Shown in pieces: positions 25,136-32,627 of a stretch of DNA of 64,000 bases (its first letter is position 1; every line of letters begins with the position of its first letter). Under the pieces are notes generated by a model. The model was not told where the DNA came from, made no database searches, and worked only from the letters and a program-made list of their open reading frames with translations. The translations under genes and the position numbers were made by a program. Where the stretch lies: the NCBI RefSeq assembly GCF_036188265.1, contig NZ_CP108093.1, positions 6,911,001 through 6,975,000 of the forward strand, written 5' to 3'. The stretch is from Streptomyces sp. NBC_00247. GTDB taxonomy: Bacteria; Actinomycetota; Actinomycetes; Streptomycetales; Streptomycetaceae.

Positions 25136-25735
25136 ATGGAACTGATCCAGGAGAGCCCGGACCTCGACGCCTATCTCGCGTCGGACGAGGCGATCGACCA
25201 CCGGCATCCGTACGTACGTGAGACCGCGCGACGCCTCGGCGCCGACACCAGTGACGCGTACACGTACGCCGAGGCCGCTTTCACCTTCGTCCGCGACACC
25301 GTCCCGCACTCCGCGGACTCGGGGGACCTCCGGGTGCCCTGGCGCGCCTCCGACGTCCTCGCGACCCGTAACGGCATCTGCTACGCCAAATCGCACGCCC
25401 TGGCCGCCCTGCTGCGCGTCGCGGGCATCCCCGCCGCGCTCTGCTACCAGCGGCTCGTGGACGAGGAGGGAGACGTCCCCGTGGTGCACGGGCTCGTCGC
25501 CCTGCGACTCCCGGGGCGGGACCGCTGGGCCCGGGTCGACGCACGCGGGAACAGGCCCGGTGTCGACGCGCGGTTCTCCCTCGACCACGAGCGGCTGGCG
25601 TGGCCGGTGCACCCCGCACTCGGGGGAGTGGACTACCCCGTCCTGTACGCGGCCCCGCACCCCGAGGTGCTGTCGGTACTGAGACAGGCCCGCGACCGCC
25701 ACCACCTCGGGGAGACGCTGCCCGGCGCGCTCTGA
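25136..25735 (+). CDS. transglutaminase-like domain protein
   Basis: This 199-residue protein has the transglutaminase-like triad: Cys in NGICYAKSHALAALLRVAGIPA near residue 80, His in VVHGLVALRL and Asp in ARVDARGNRPG. Bacterial members are generally cysteine proteases or amide hydrolases, often acting on peptides. The start at 25136 is supported by a near-consensus promoter ending eight bases earlier, giving a leaderless message. It follows the PLP lyase gene by 92 bases but has its own promoter. Confidence 0.87.
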   Translation: MELIQESPDLDAYLASDEAIDHRHPYVRETARRLGADTSDAYTYAEAAFTFVRDTVPHSADSGDLRVPWRASDVLATRNGICYAKSHALAALLRVAGIPAALCYQRLVDEEGDVPVVHGLVALRLPGRDRWARVDARGNRPGVDARFSLDHERLAWPVHPALGGVDYPVLYAAPHPEVLSVLRQARDRHHLGETLPGAL

Positions 25736-25750
25736 CCGGTGCACGTCCTC

Positions 25751-25775
25751 GGCCGGCGCGGTCCGTGCGCCGGCC
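25751..25775. terminator. terminator hairpin between convergent genes
   Basis: GGCCGGCGC and GCGCCGGCC are 9-bp arms with a 7-base loop. Confidence 0.65.
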
Positions 25776-25799
25776 CGGCGGACCGGTCCTGTCCGCGGA

Positions 25800-26522
25800 T
25801 CAGCCGCGCTCGCGGACCTCCGCCGCGGTCGGAGCCGTACCGCCGAGGTGCGCGGGCACCCACCAGGTGTCGCCCGCGTCCTTCGGCCGTACCGGATAGG
25901 CGCGCTGCGCGGCCTCCAGGAGCTCCTGGACCCCCTCGCGCAGCCGACGGGTGATGGCCCCCGCGTACTGGTCCGCCGGGGCCTCGACCGGAGCGCCGAC
26001 CCTTATGGTCACCGGGATGTGGTTCCGCCGGAAGTTGCGCGGGTGGCCCTTGGTCCAGATCCGCTGGGTGCCCCACAGGGCCATCGGGATCAGCGGTACG
26101 CCCGCCTCCTGGGCCAGTCGGGCGGCACCCGACTTGAAGCTCTTCAGCGTGAAGGACGACGAGATGGTCGCCTCGGGGAACACTCCGATGATCTCGCCGG
26201 ACCGCAACGAGGCCAGTGCGTGCGCGTAGGCGTCCTCGCCCTGCTTCCGGTCGACGGGGATGTGCTTCATCCCGCGCATCAGCGGGCCGGAGACCTTGTG
26301 CCGGAACACCGACTCCTTGGCCATGAACCGGACGAGCCGCTTCTGCGGAAGGGCGGCGAGGCCGGAGAAGATGAAGTCGAGATAACTGATGTGGTTGCTG
26401 ACCAGCACCGCGCCACCGGTTCTCGGGATGTTCTCCGAACCCTGAGTGTCGATCTTCAGGTCGAGCGCCTTGAACATGGTGCGAGCGGCGCCGATGACCG
26501 GTCGATAGACGAGTTCTGCCAT
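25800..26522 (-). CDS. lysophospholipid acyltransferase (PlsC family)
   Basis: This 240-residue protein carries the acyltransferase blocks: block I VSNHISYLDF (NHxxxD variant with the catalytic His), block III GVFPEATISSSFTLKSFKSG, and block IV VPLIPMALWG. It transfers an acyl group to lysophosphatidic acid or a related lipid at the membrane. It starts with ATG at 26522 after a GGAG-containing leader. The stop-free frame extends far upstream, but those residues have no PlsC features. It is monocistronic and divergent from a thioredoxin-like gene. Confidence 0.9.
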   Translation of the reverse strand: MAELVYRPVIGAARTMFKALDLKIDTQGSENIPRTGGAVLVSNHISYLDFIFSGLAALPQKRLVRFMAKESVFRHKVSGPLMRGMKHIPVDRKQGEDAYAHALASLRSGEIIGVFPEATISSSFTLKSFKSGAARLAQEAGVPLIPMALWGTQRIWTKGHPRNFRRNHIPVTIRVGAPVEAPADQYAGAITRRLREGVQELLEAAQRAYPVRPKDAGDTWWVPAHLGGTAPTAAEVRERG

Positions 26523-26741
26523 CTGGAGAAGACTCCTTCTTCTGCGCCTGGGGAGGGTTCTCCCGGCGGAAGTTACGCGGCCGTAGGTTTTCGGCATTGT
26601 GGCGATGGTGCCCCATGTGCGACGCGGTGGCCAGTCCCGATGGACCCGGGCGGCGAGATTCTCATCACGTGCCCCTGCCGGGAATGCGCCGCCGTCCCCC
26701 GGTGCTGACGTCCTGCGGGGAACTCCGACGGAAGGACGACG

Positions 26742-27068
26742 GTGGACAGGACGACGGATGCGCAGAGGCTGGACGCCTCCCAACTCGGCGCGGAACTCGG
26801 CACACGGGCGACGCTGGTGCAGTTCTCCACCGCGTTCTGCCAGCCCTGCCGCGCCACGCGCCGCACGCTCGCCGAGGTCGCGGGCATGGTCGAGGGGGTC
26901 GCCCACGTCGAGATCGACGCCGAGGCCCGTCTCGCTCTCGTCCGCACACTCGACATCCGCGCCACCCCCACCGTCCTCGTCCTCGACGCCCGGGGCACGG
27001 TCGTCCGCCGTGCGACGGGGCAGCCACGCACGGTCGACGTCGTGGCCGCCCTCGGCCGGGCGATATGA
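26742..27068 (+). CDS. thioredoxin-family protein
   Basis: This 108-residue thioredoxin fold has the redox motif CQPC at residues 33-36 within VQFSTAFCQPCRATR and the cis-proline region IRATPTVLVLDARG. The CxxC sequence differs from the classical CGPC, so its redox potential or partner may differ. It starts with GTG at 26742 after GAAGGA. It precedes the leader-peptide and flavin reductase unit but has a separate promoter gap. Confidence 0.9.
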   Translation: MDRTTDAQRLDASQLGAELGTRATLVQFSTAFCQPCRATRRTLAEVAGMVEGVAHVEIDAEARLALVRTLDIRATPTVLVLDARGTVVRRATGQPRTVDVVAALGRAI

Positions 27069-27104
27069 CGGGCCGTGACACTTCTCCCACATGGCGATAC
27101 GCAC

Positions 27105-27134
27105 TTGACGGTGACGGGCGAGCATCGTCAGTCT
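27105..27134 (+). promoter_or_regulatory. promoter of the leader peptide transcript
   Basis: TTGACG (27105-27110), an 18-base spacer and CAGTCT (27129-27134) end six bases before the ATG of the leader peptide, so the transcript is probably leaderless. Confidence 0.55.
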
Positions 27135-27140
27135 GACGTT

Positions 27141-27221
27141 ATGCCACCGGAAATCCTTCTCTACGGCCGGGTCCACGTCGACCTGGCACGCAACGCGAGC
27201 GCGCGCTGTCCGGGTGCCTGA
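27141..27221 (+). CDS. putative cysteine-type regulatory leader peptide
   Basis: This 26-codon frame ends in RVHVDLARNASARCPGA. The HVDLxRxxSxxC pattern is that of the short actinobacterial leader peptides found upstream of sulfur and cysteine genes, where ribosome stalling at Cys codons is believed to control the following genes. Here the single Cys (TGT) is four codons from the stop. The ATG lies at the probable transcription start. The flavin reductase gene begins 44 bases after its stop. Confidence 0.75.
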   Translation: MPPEILLYGRVHVDLARNASARCPGA

Positions 27222-27264
27222 GCACCTACGGACCCGTATGCCCGACTCGCAGAAGGACAATTCC

Positions 27265-27771
27265 ATGACGGCTTCGCCCGAGCTCCGCACCGCCGTTCCC
27301 GCCTCTCCCCAGTTGCTCCGCTCGGTCTTCCGGCAGCACGCCGCGGGGGTCGCGGTGATCACCGCGACGGGTGGGCAGCCCGTCGGATTCACCGCCACCT
27401 CGCTCAACTCCGTCGCGGCCGAGCCTCCGCTGATCTCCTTCGGCGTGGCCACCTCGTCCTCCAGCTGGCCGGTGGTCGCCGAGGCCGCGCACATAGGCGT
27501 GCACATACTCGCCGAGGACCAGGCCGAACTGGCCGCCACCTTCGCCCGCTCCGGGGCCGACCGTTTCGGCCCGGGCACCGACTGGCGCCACGGCCCCGAG
27601 GGTGTGCCGGTGCTCGACGGGGTGCTGGCCTGGCTGGTCTGCCGGGTGGTGGCCCGGGTTCCCGCGGGCGACCACTGCATCGTCATCGCACAGGTCGAGG
27701 TCGGCGACCCCGAGGGCGGCGGCCGTCCGCTCGTCTACCACGAGGGCCGCTTCACCTCCCTGCGGGACTGA
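27265..27771 (+). CDS. flavin reductase-like FMN-binding protein
   Basis: This 168-residue protein has the flavin reductase-like split barrel: LRSVFRQHAAGVAVITATGGQPVGFTATSLNSVAAEPPL and the conserved VGVHIL- and ADRF-like segments, ending in PLVYHEGRFTSL. It reduces FMN or FAD with NAD(P)H, typically supplying a two-component monooxygenase. ATG 27265 has AAGGA eight bases upstream and is preferred to GTG 27214 or ATG 27238. The preceding cysteine-type leader peptide suggests regulation by sulfur supply and a link to sulfonate or thiol metabolism. Confidence 0.88.
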   Translation: MTASPELRTAVPASPQLLRSVFRQHAAGVAVITATGGQPVGFTATSLNSVAAEPPLISFGVATSSSSWPVVAEAAHIGVHILAEDQAELAATFARSGADRFGPGTDWRHGPEGVPVLDGVLAWLVCRVVARVPAGDHCIVIAQVEVGDPEGGGRPLVYHEGRFTSLRD

Positions 27772-27788
27772 CCAGGAAGCTGCCGAGG

Positions 27789-27834
27789 GGCCGCTCCCGA
27801 TGCCGTGTCCTTTGATCCGGCATCGGGAGCGGCC
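27789..27834 (+). terminator. strong terminator
   Basis: Perfect 16-bp arms (27789-27804 and 27819-27834) with a 14-base loop follow the flavin reductase gene by 17 bases. Confidence 0.85.
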
Positions 27835-27893
27835 TCGTCCGCGGGGGCCCGTTCTCCGGGCCGTCGCGTTGGTCACATCACAGTTCCAAGCGC

Positions 27894-27931
27894 TTGCTCA
27901 CTGGGCAGGTGAGGGGTCTACTGGCGAGTAA
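27894..27931 (+). promoter_or_regulatory. etfBA promoter region with TACT-N4-AGTA dyad
   Basis: TTGCTC (27894-27899) is a possible -35. TACT-GGCG-AGTA at 27919-27930 overlaps the expected -10. Short TACT/AGTA dyads resemble operators of TetR-type fatty-acid regulators, which would fit electron-transfer flavoprotein genes (inference). Confidence 0.4.
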
Positions 27932-28040
27932 TATTTCGCTCGGTGTGCCGGTCGCCCTGACCGGGAAACCGCCTCCCGGGGCGCCTATGCTGCGAGCAAC
28001 CGAGGCAGCCCAGAATCCACGATGCAGTAGGAGAGCCGGC

Positions 28041-28826
28041 GTGAGCTTGAGGATCGTTGTCTGTGTGAAGTACGTGCCCGACGCGACCGGTGACCGGGGG
28101 TTCGCCGATGATCTGACGGTGGACCGTGAGGATGTGGACGGTCTGTTGTCGGAGCTGGACGAGTACGCGGTCGAGCAGGCGTTGCAGATCGCGGACGCGG
28201 CGGACGACGCGGAGGTCACCGTGGTGACGGTGGGTCCGGAGGACGCGAAGGACGCGTTGCGCAAGGCGTTGTCGATGGGTGCGGACAAGGCGGTGCACGT
28301 CGAGGACGATTCTCTGCACGGCAGTGACGTGATGGGTACGTCGTTGGTGCTGGCGAAGGCGATCGAGAAGACGGGTTACGACCTGGTGGTCTGCGGGATG
28401 GCGTCGACGGACGGGACGATGGGTGTGCTGCCGGCGGTGCTGGCGGAGCGTCTGGGTGTGCCGCAGGTGACGTTGCTGTCGGAGGTTTCGGTGTCGGGTG
28501 GCACGGTGACCGGGCGTCGGGACGGTGACACGGCGTCGGAGGAGCTGGAGGCGTCGTTGCCGGCGGTGGTGTCGGTGACGGACCAGTCGGGCGAGGCGCG
28601 TTACCCGTCGTTCAAGGGGATCATGGCGGCGAAGAAGAAGCCGGTCGAGGGCCTGGATCTGGACGATCTGGGGATCGGGGCGGACGAGGTCGGTCTGGCG
28701 GGTGCGTGGACGGTCGTGGACGCGGTGGTGGAGCGTCCGGCGCGTACGGCGGGCACGATCGTGAAGGACGAGGGTGAGGGCGGGAAGAAGCTCGCCGAGT
28801 TCCTCGTGGGCCAGAAGTTCATCTGA
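28041..28826 (+). CDS. etfB: electron transfer flavoprotein beta subunit
   Basis: This 261-residue protein starts LRIVVCVKYVPDATGDRG and carries the AMP-binding and dimer regions of EtfB (DEYAVEQALQIAD, GMASTDGTMGVLPAVLAERLG). The C-terminal PSFKGIMAAKKKP holds the recognition-loop lysines. With EtfA it passes electrons from acyl-CoA and other dehydrogenases to the respiratory chain. GTG 28041 follows TAGGAGA. Unusually for this genome, codons from about 28100 onward favour GCG, GTG, TCG, TTG, GGT and CGT. Confidence 0.96.
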   Translation: MSLRIVVCVKYVPDATGDRGFADDLTVDREDVDGLLSELDEYAVEQALQIADAADDAEVTVVTVGPEDAKDALRKALSMGADKAVHVEDDSLHGSDVMGTSLVLAKAIEKTGYDLVVCGMASTDGTMGVLPAVLAERLGVPQVTLLSEVSVSGGTVTGRRDGDTASEELEASLPAVVSVTDQSGEARYPSFKGIMAAKKKPVEGLDLDDLGIGADEVGLAGAWTVVDAVVERPARTAGTIVKDEGEGGKKLAEFLVGQKFI

Positions 28827-28918
28827 CTCTGCCGCGCTCAAGGCGTTCGGGCGGTGTTGTCCGGTCGCCGGTCTCCCTCTCTCTTCTCGTTTCTGATTTC
28901 GCAGGAAGTGGATGTTCC

Positions 28919-29881
28919 ATGGCTGAGGTTCTGGTTTTTGTCGATCACGTGGACGGTGCGGTGCGCAAGCCCACGCTGGAGCTGCTGACGTTGGCGCGGC
29001 GTCTGGGTGAGCCGGTGGCGGTGGCGTTGGGTGCGGGTGCGGCGGACACGGCGGGTGTGCTGGGTGAGCACGGTGCGGTGCGGGTGCTGACGTCGCAGGC
29101 GTCGGAGTTCGCGGAGTATCTGGTGGTGCCGAAGGTCGACGCGTTGCAGGCGGCGGTCGCTGCGGTGTCGCCGGTGGCGGTGTTGGTGCCGTCGTCGGCG
29201 GAGGGCAAGGAGGTCGCGGCGCGTCTGGCGGTGCGGATCGGTTCGGGGATCATCACGGACGCGGTGGATCTGGAGGCGGGTGAGTCGGGTCCGGTGGCGA
29301 CGCAGTCGGCGTTCGCGGCGTCGTTCTCGGTGAAGTCGCGGGTCTCGCGTGGTGTGCCGGTGATCACGGTGAAGCCGAACTCGGCGCCGGTGGAGCCGGT
29401 CGCCGGCGCGGGTGTGGTGGAGGAGCTGGCGGTGGAGTTCTCGGCGGGTGCGTCGGGGACGAAGGTGCTGTCGCGGACGCCGCGTGCGTCGACGGGGCGT
29501 CCGGAGCTGACGGAGGCCGCGATCGTGGTGTCGGGCGGGCGGGGTGTCAACGGTGCGGAGAACTTCGCGGTGATCGAGGCGCTCGCTGACTCGCTGGGCG
29601 CGGCGGTCGGTGCGTCGCGGGCGGCGGTGGACGCGGGCTGGTACCCGCACACCAACCAGGTCGGCCAGACGGGCAAGTCGGTGTCCCCGCAGCTGTACGT
29701 CGCCTCGGGTATCTCGGGTGCGATCCAGCACCGGGCCGGTATGCAGACCTCGAAGACGATCGTCGCGGTGAACAAGGACGCCGAGGCCCCGATCTTCGAG
29801 CTCGTGGACTACGGCGTCGTGGGTGACCTCTTCGACGTGGTGCCCCAGCTCACCGAGGAGATCAACGCCCGTAAGGGCTGA
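28919..29881 (+). CDS. etfA: electron transfer flavoprotein alpha subunit
   Basis: This 320-residue partner of EtfB holds the FAD. The C-terminal FAD domain is clear: VVSGGRGVNGAENF, GASRAAVDAGWYPHTNQVGQTGKSVSPQLYVASGISGAIQH, then IVAVNKDAEAPIFELVDYGVVGDLFDVVPQL. It lies 92 bases after etfB and is co-transcribed. Codon choice is of the same unusual G-ending type until about 29700, where the last 180 bases return to the genome norm. Confidence 0.97.
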   Translation: MAEVLVFVDHVDGAVRKPTLELLTLARRLGEPVAVALGAGAADTAGVLGEHGAVRVLTSQASEFAEYLVVPKVDALQAAVAAVSPVAVLVPSSAEGKEVAARLAVRIGSGIITDAVDLEAGESGPVATQSAFAASFSVKSRVSRGVPVITVKPNSAPVEPVAGAGVVEELAVEFSAGASGTKVLSRTPRASTGRPELTEAAIVVSGGRGVNGAENFAVIEALADSLGAAVGASRAAVDAGWYPHTNQVGQTGKSVSPQLYVASGISGAIQHRAGMQTSKTIVAVNKDAEAPIFELVDYGVVGDLFDVVPQLTEEINARKG

Positions 29882-29918
29882 ACACCCCTCCGCCCGCGAC
29901 GGGTTCGCGGACGGGCGG

Positions 29919-29983
29919 ACGGCCGTGGGCCGGGACCACGCGGACGGCTACCCAGCCCCCGCGAGGACCCGGCCCACGGCCGT
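29919..29983 (+). terminator. terminator hairpin after etfA
   Basis: ACGGCCGTGGGCCGGG (29919-29934) and its exact complement (29968-29983) form 16-bp arms around a 33-base loop, just upstream of the next promoter. Confidence 0.7.
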
Positions 29984-29989
29984 TCACCG

Positions 29990-30018
29990 TTGACGCACCT
30001 GCGACCGCCTTATAGCTT
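29990..30018 (+). promoter_or_regulatory. near-consensus promoter
   Basis: TTGACG (29990-29995), a 17-base spacer and TAGCTT (30013-30018) predict a transcript starting near 30025, about 50 bases before the ATG at 30077. It disfavours an earlier ATG at 30023. Confidence 0.65.
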
Positions 30019-30076
30019 CGCCATGCGGATCATCGATTCCGGTGAGCGGAAGTGTCGAGAGCGTGGGGGTGCGGTC

Positions 30077-31366
30077 ATGGGCCGACGGGTTGAAGCGGTG
30101 ACGAGCCTCGACGACGCGGTGGGCGAGGAGATCGGCGCGTCCCTCGCCGCGGTGGACGCGGAACTCGCACGCCGTTATCCGGGCGACCCCGGCACCCGCC
30201 AGCCCGTGCACACGGTGTACGTACCGGCCGACGCCTTCGACGCCACGACCGTACGCTCCTGGGGCGACCGGGCCCTGGCCGCGCTCGACGAACACGCCCC
30301 GGACGCGGAGTCCTTCGCCGCCGTGCTCGGCCTGCCCGAGGAGCTCGCCGTACCCGTCCACGACCGCGTACGCGCCAAACTGGAGCGCGAGCCCGTGGAG
30401 GACCTGCGGGTGGACTTCGAGGACGGCTACGGCAGGCGCCCCGACGCCGAGGAGGACCAGGACGCCGCCCGCGCGGCGCTGCTGGTCCAGCGGGCGTACG
30501 CGCAGGGCTCCGCGTCCCCGTACACGGGCATCCGGACGAAGTGCATGGAGGCGTCCGTACGCGCCCGGTCCATCCGCACCACCGACGTGTTCCTCACCGG
30601 GCTCGTACGCTCCGGCGGGCTGCCCGACGGGCTGGTACTCACCCTGCCGAAAGTCACCTATCCGCAACAGGTCACCGCCTTCGTCCGGCTGCTCGACGCG
30701 TTCGAGCGGACGCACGGGCTGGACGAGGGGCGGCTGCGCTTCGAGATCCAGATCGAGACCAGTCAGTCGATCCTCGCGGCGGACGGGACGGCGGCCGTCG
30801 CGCGGATGGTCGACGCCGCGCGGGGCCGGGCCACCGGACTGCACTACGGCACCTTCGACTACAGCGCGAGCGTGGGCGTCAGCCCCGCCCACCAGGCGAG
30901 CGACCATCCCGCCGCGGACCACGCCAAGGCGGTCATGCAGGTCGCCGCCGCGGGCACCGGCGTACGGGTCTCGGACGGCTCCACCAACGTGCTGCCGGTC
31001 GGCCCGGCCGACCGGGTCCACCGGGCGTGGCGCCTCCACTACGGCCTCACCCGCCGCGCCCTGGCCCGCGCCTACTACCAGGGGTGGGACATGCACCCGG
31101 GGCATCTGCCGACCCGCTACGCGGCCGTGTACGCCTTCTACCGGGAGGGCCTGGACCAGGCGGCGGCCCGCCTCGCCGGGTACGTCGCCAAGTCCGCCGG
31201 GGACGTCATGGACGAGCCCGCCACCGCCAAGGCGCTCAGCGGCCACCTGCTGCGCGGGATCGACTGCGGGGCGCTGGACGTCGCCGAAGTCACCCGGCTG
31301 ACCGGCCTCGCTCGCCACGAACTGGACGCGTACGCCCGAACCGGCCACGGAGCGGCGGCCGGCTGA
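30077..31366 (+). CDS. HpcH/HpaI-like aldolase family protein (DUF6986 type)
   Basis: This 429-residue protein has the TIM-barrel features of citrate lyase/HpcH aldolases: LRVDFEDGYG for the metal-binding acid residues, LTLPKV, LRFEIQIETSQSIL with the metal-binding Glu, and LHYGTFDYSASVG. The last 100 residues are helical. Relatives in Streptomyces are large single-gene proteins of unproven substrate, possibly cleaving a hydroxyacid. ATG 30077 is chosen because the promoter puts transcription after the earlier ATG. It is probably monocistronic. Confidence 0.8.
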   Translation: MGRRVEAVTSLDDAVGEEIGASLAAVDAELARRYPGDPGTRQPVHTVYVPADAFDATTVRSWGDRALAALDEHAPDAESFAAVLGLPEELAVPVHDRVRAKLEREPVEDLRVDFEDGYGRRPDAEEDQDAARAALLVQRAYAQGSASPYTGIRTKCMEASVRARSIRTTDVFLTGLVRSGGLPDGLVLTLPKVTYPQQVTAFVRLLDAFERTHGLDEGRLRFEIQIETSQSILAADGTAAVARMVDAARGRATGLHYGTFDYSASVGVSPAHQASDHPAADHAKAVMQVAAAGTGVRVSDGSTNVLPVGPADRVHRAWRLHYGLTRRALARAYYQGWDMHPGHLPTRYAAVYAFYREGLDQAAARLAGYVAKSAGDVMDEPATAKALSGHLLRGIDCGALDVAEVTRLTGLARHELDAYARTGHGAAAG

Positions 31367-31424
31367 GCGGGGACGGCGCGCGTCGGCCCGGCGCGCTCGC
31401 CCCGGCGCCGTGCGCCGCCCCGGT

Positions 31425-32453
31425 TCAGGCCGGGGGCAGTTCGCCGGAGCCGCGGGCCACCAGGGTCGTCGGCAGCTCCACCCGCGCCGTGGCGTGGCCC
31501 GCGCCCTCCAGGCGGCGGAAGAGGTGCTCGGCCGCGGTGCGCCCCACGGCCGCCGCGTCCTGCGCGATCACCGTGATACCGAGCAGGTCGCCCAGCTCGA
31601 TGTCGTCGAACCCGACCAGCGCGACCGGCCGTTCGCGGTCGGCGAGCACCCGCACCGCCGTCACGGTCACACGGTTGTTGCCCGCGAAGATCGCGGTCAC
31701 CGGCTCGGGCCCCGACAGCATCTCCTCCGCGGCGGCGTGCACCCGCTCCGGGGCGGTGGTCCCGAGCGAGACCCACCGGTCGTCGACGGTGATGCCCGCG
31801 TCCGCCATCGCCGCGTGGTAGCCGCGCAGTCGCTCCGTCGCCGTGTGGATGCGCGGCTGGTCCCCGATGAAGCCGATCCTGCGGTGGCCGTGGGCGACCA
31901 GGTGGGCCACGCCCTGCCGGGCGCCGCCGAAGCTGTCGGAGAGGATCGTGTCGGCGTCCACCAGCCCGGCAGGCCGGTCCACGAAGACGGTGGCCACACC
32001 GGCTCTGATCTCCGGCTCCAGGTAACGGTGGTCGTCGCCCGCCGGGATCACGATCAGTCCGTCCACCCGGCGCGCGCACAGCGCGAGCACCAGCTCCTGC
32101 TCACGTACCGGGTCCTCGGCACTGGAGCCGTTGATGAGCAGTGCCCCGTGGGAGCGGGCGACCTCTTCCACGGCGCGGCTCAGCGGACCGTAGAACGGGT
32201 CCGCCAGATCCTCCAGGACCAGACCGATGGATGCCGTACGGCCCTTACGCAGAACGCGGGCGCTGTCGTTGCGGCGGAATCCGAGGGCGTCGATCGCCTC
32301 CTGCACCCGGCGTTCGGTGTCGGGCGTGACCCCGGCCTCGCCGTTCACCACCCGCGAGACCGTCTTGAGCCCTACTCCGGCCCGCGCGGCCACGTCTTTC
32401 ATGGTGGGCCGGTTGCCGTAGCGGGGCTCGGAATGACGGGCGGTCTCGGCCAC
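31425..32453 (-). CDS. LacI-family transcriptional regulator
   Basis: This 342-residue repressor has the LacI helix-turn-helix and hinge (MKDVAARAGVGLKTVSRVVNGEAGVTPDT, residues about 19-47) and a periplasmic-binding-protein core (SIGLVLEDLADPFYG, GLIVIPAGDD, AIFAGNN, VALVGFDD). It probably senses a sugar. GTG 32453 is chosen because the alternative GTG at 32486 falls inside the palindrome at 32482-32493, which is better explained as its own operator. The gene is divergent from a ROK sugar kinase, the likely target. Confidence 0.9.
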   Translation of the reverse strand: MAETARHSEPRYGNRPTMKDVAARAGVGLKTVSRVVNGEAGVTPDTERRVQEAIDALGFRRNDSARVLRKGRTASIGLVLEDLADPFYGPLSRAVEEVARSHGALLINGSSAEDPVREQELVLALCARRVDGLIVIPAGDDHRYLEPEIRAGVATVFVDRPAGLVDADTILSDSFGGARQGVAHLVAHGHRRIGFIGDQPRIHTATERLRGYHAAMADAGITVDDRWVSLGTTAPERVHAAAEEMLSGPEPVTAIFAGNNRVTVTAVRVLADRERPVALVGFDDIELGDLLGITVIAQDAAAVGRTAAEHLFRRLEGAGHATARVELPTTLVARGSGELPPA

Positions 32454-32481
32454 AGTGCGCTGTCCTGTCGTAGGGTGCGTC

Positions 32482-32493
32482 GACACCGGTGTC
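32482..32493. promoter_or_regulatory. LacI-type operator 1
   Basis: GACACCGGTGTC is a perfect 12-bp palindrome with a central CG, typical of LacI-family sites. It lies in the divergent regulator/kinase promoter region. Confidence 0.65.
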
Positions 32494-32537
32494 AACGCCG
32501 CGGGGTTTCGGGGCTGTGGCGTCGAGCATAGGCCCTG

Positions 32538-32549
32538 GACAACGTTGTC
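32538..32549. promoter_or_regulatory. LacI-type operator 2
   Basis: GACAACGTTGTC is a second perfect 12-bp palindrome with a central CG, centred 56 bases from operator 1. The pair could allow looping or cooperative binding. Confidence 0.65.
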
Positions 32550-32627
32550 ATGGCAATACAGACTAAGCAGACCGCAGGGACGGAACCAGCAGGTCCGCCC
32601 TTCTACTCATCCGGAGAGCCCAGGCCC

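Noticed and set aside
25800..27686. A 628-codon minus-strand frame extending the acyltransferase gene across the thioredoxin gene
   Set aside because: The acyltransferase family begins at MAELVYRP (26522). The upstream part overlaps two plus-strand genes with clear domains.
28838..29775. Long minus-strand frames opposite etfA, including a His/Arg/Thr-rich product
   Set aside because: They result from the G-ending codon bias of etfA. The products are low complexity, while etfA itself is unmistakable.
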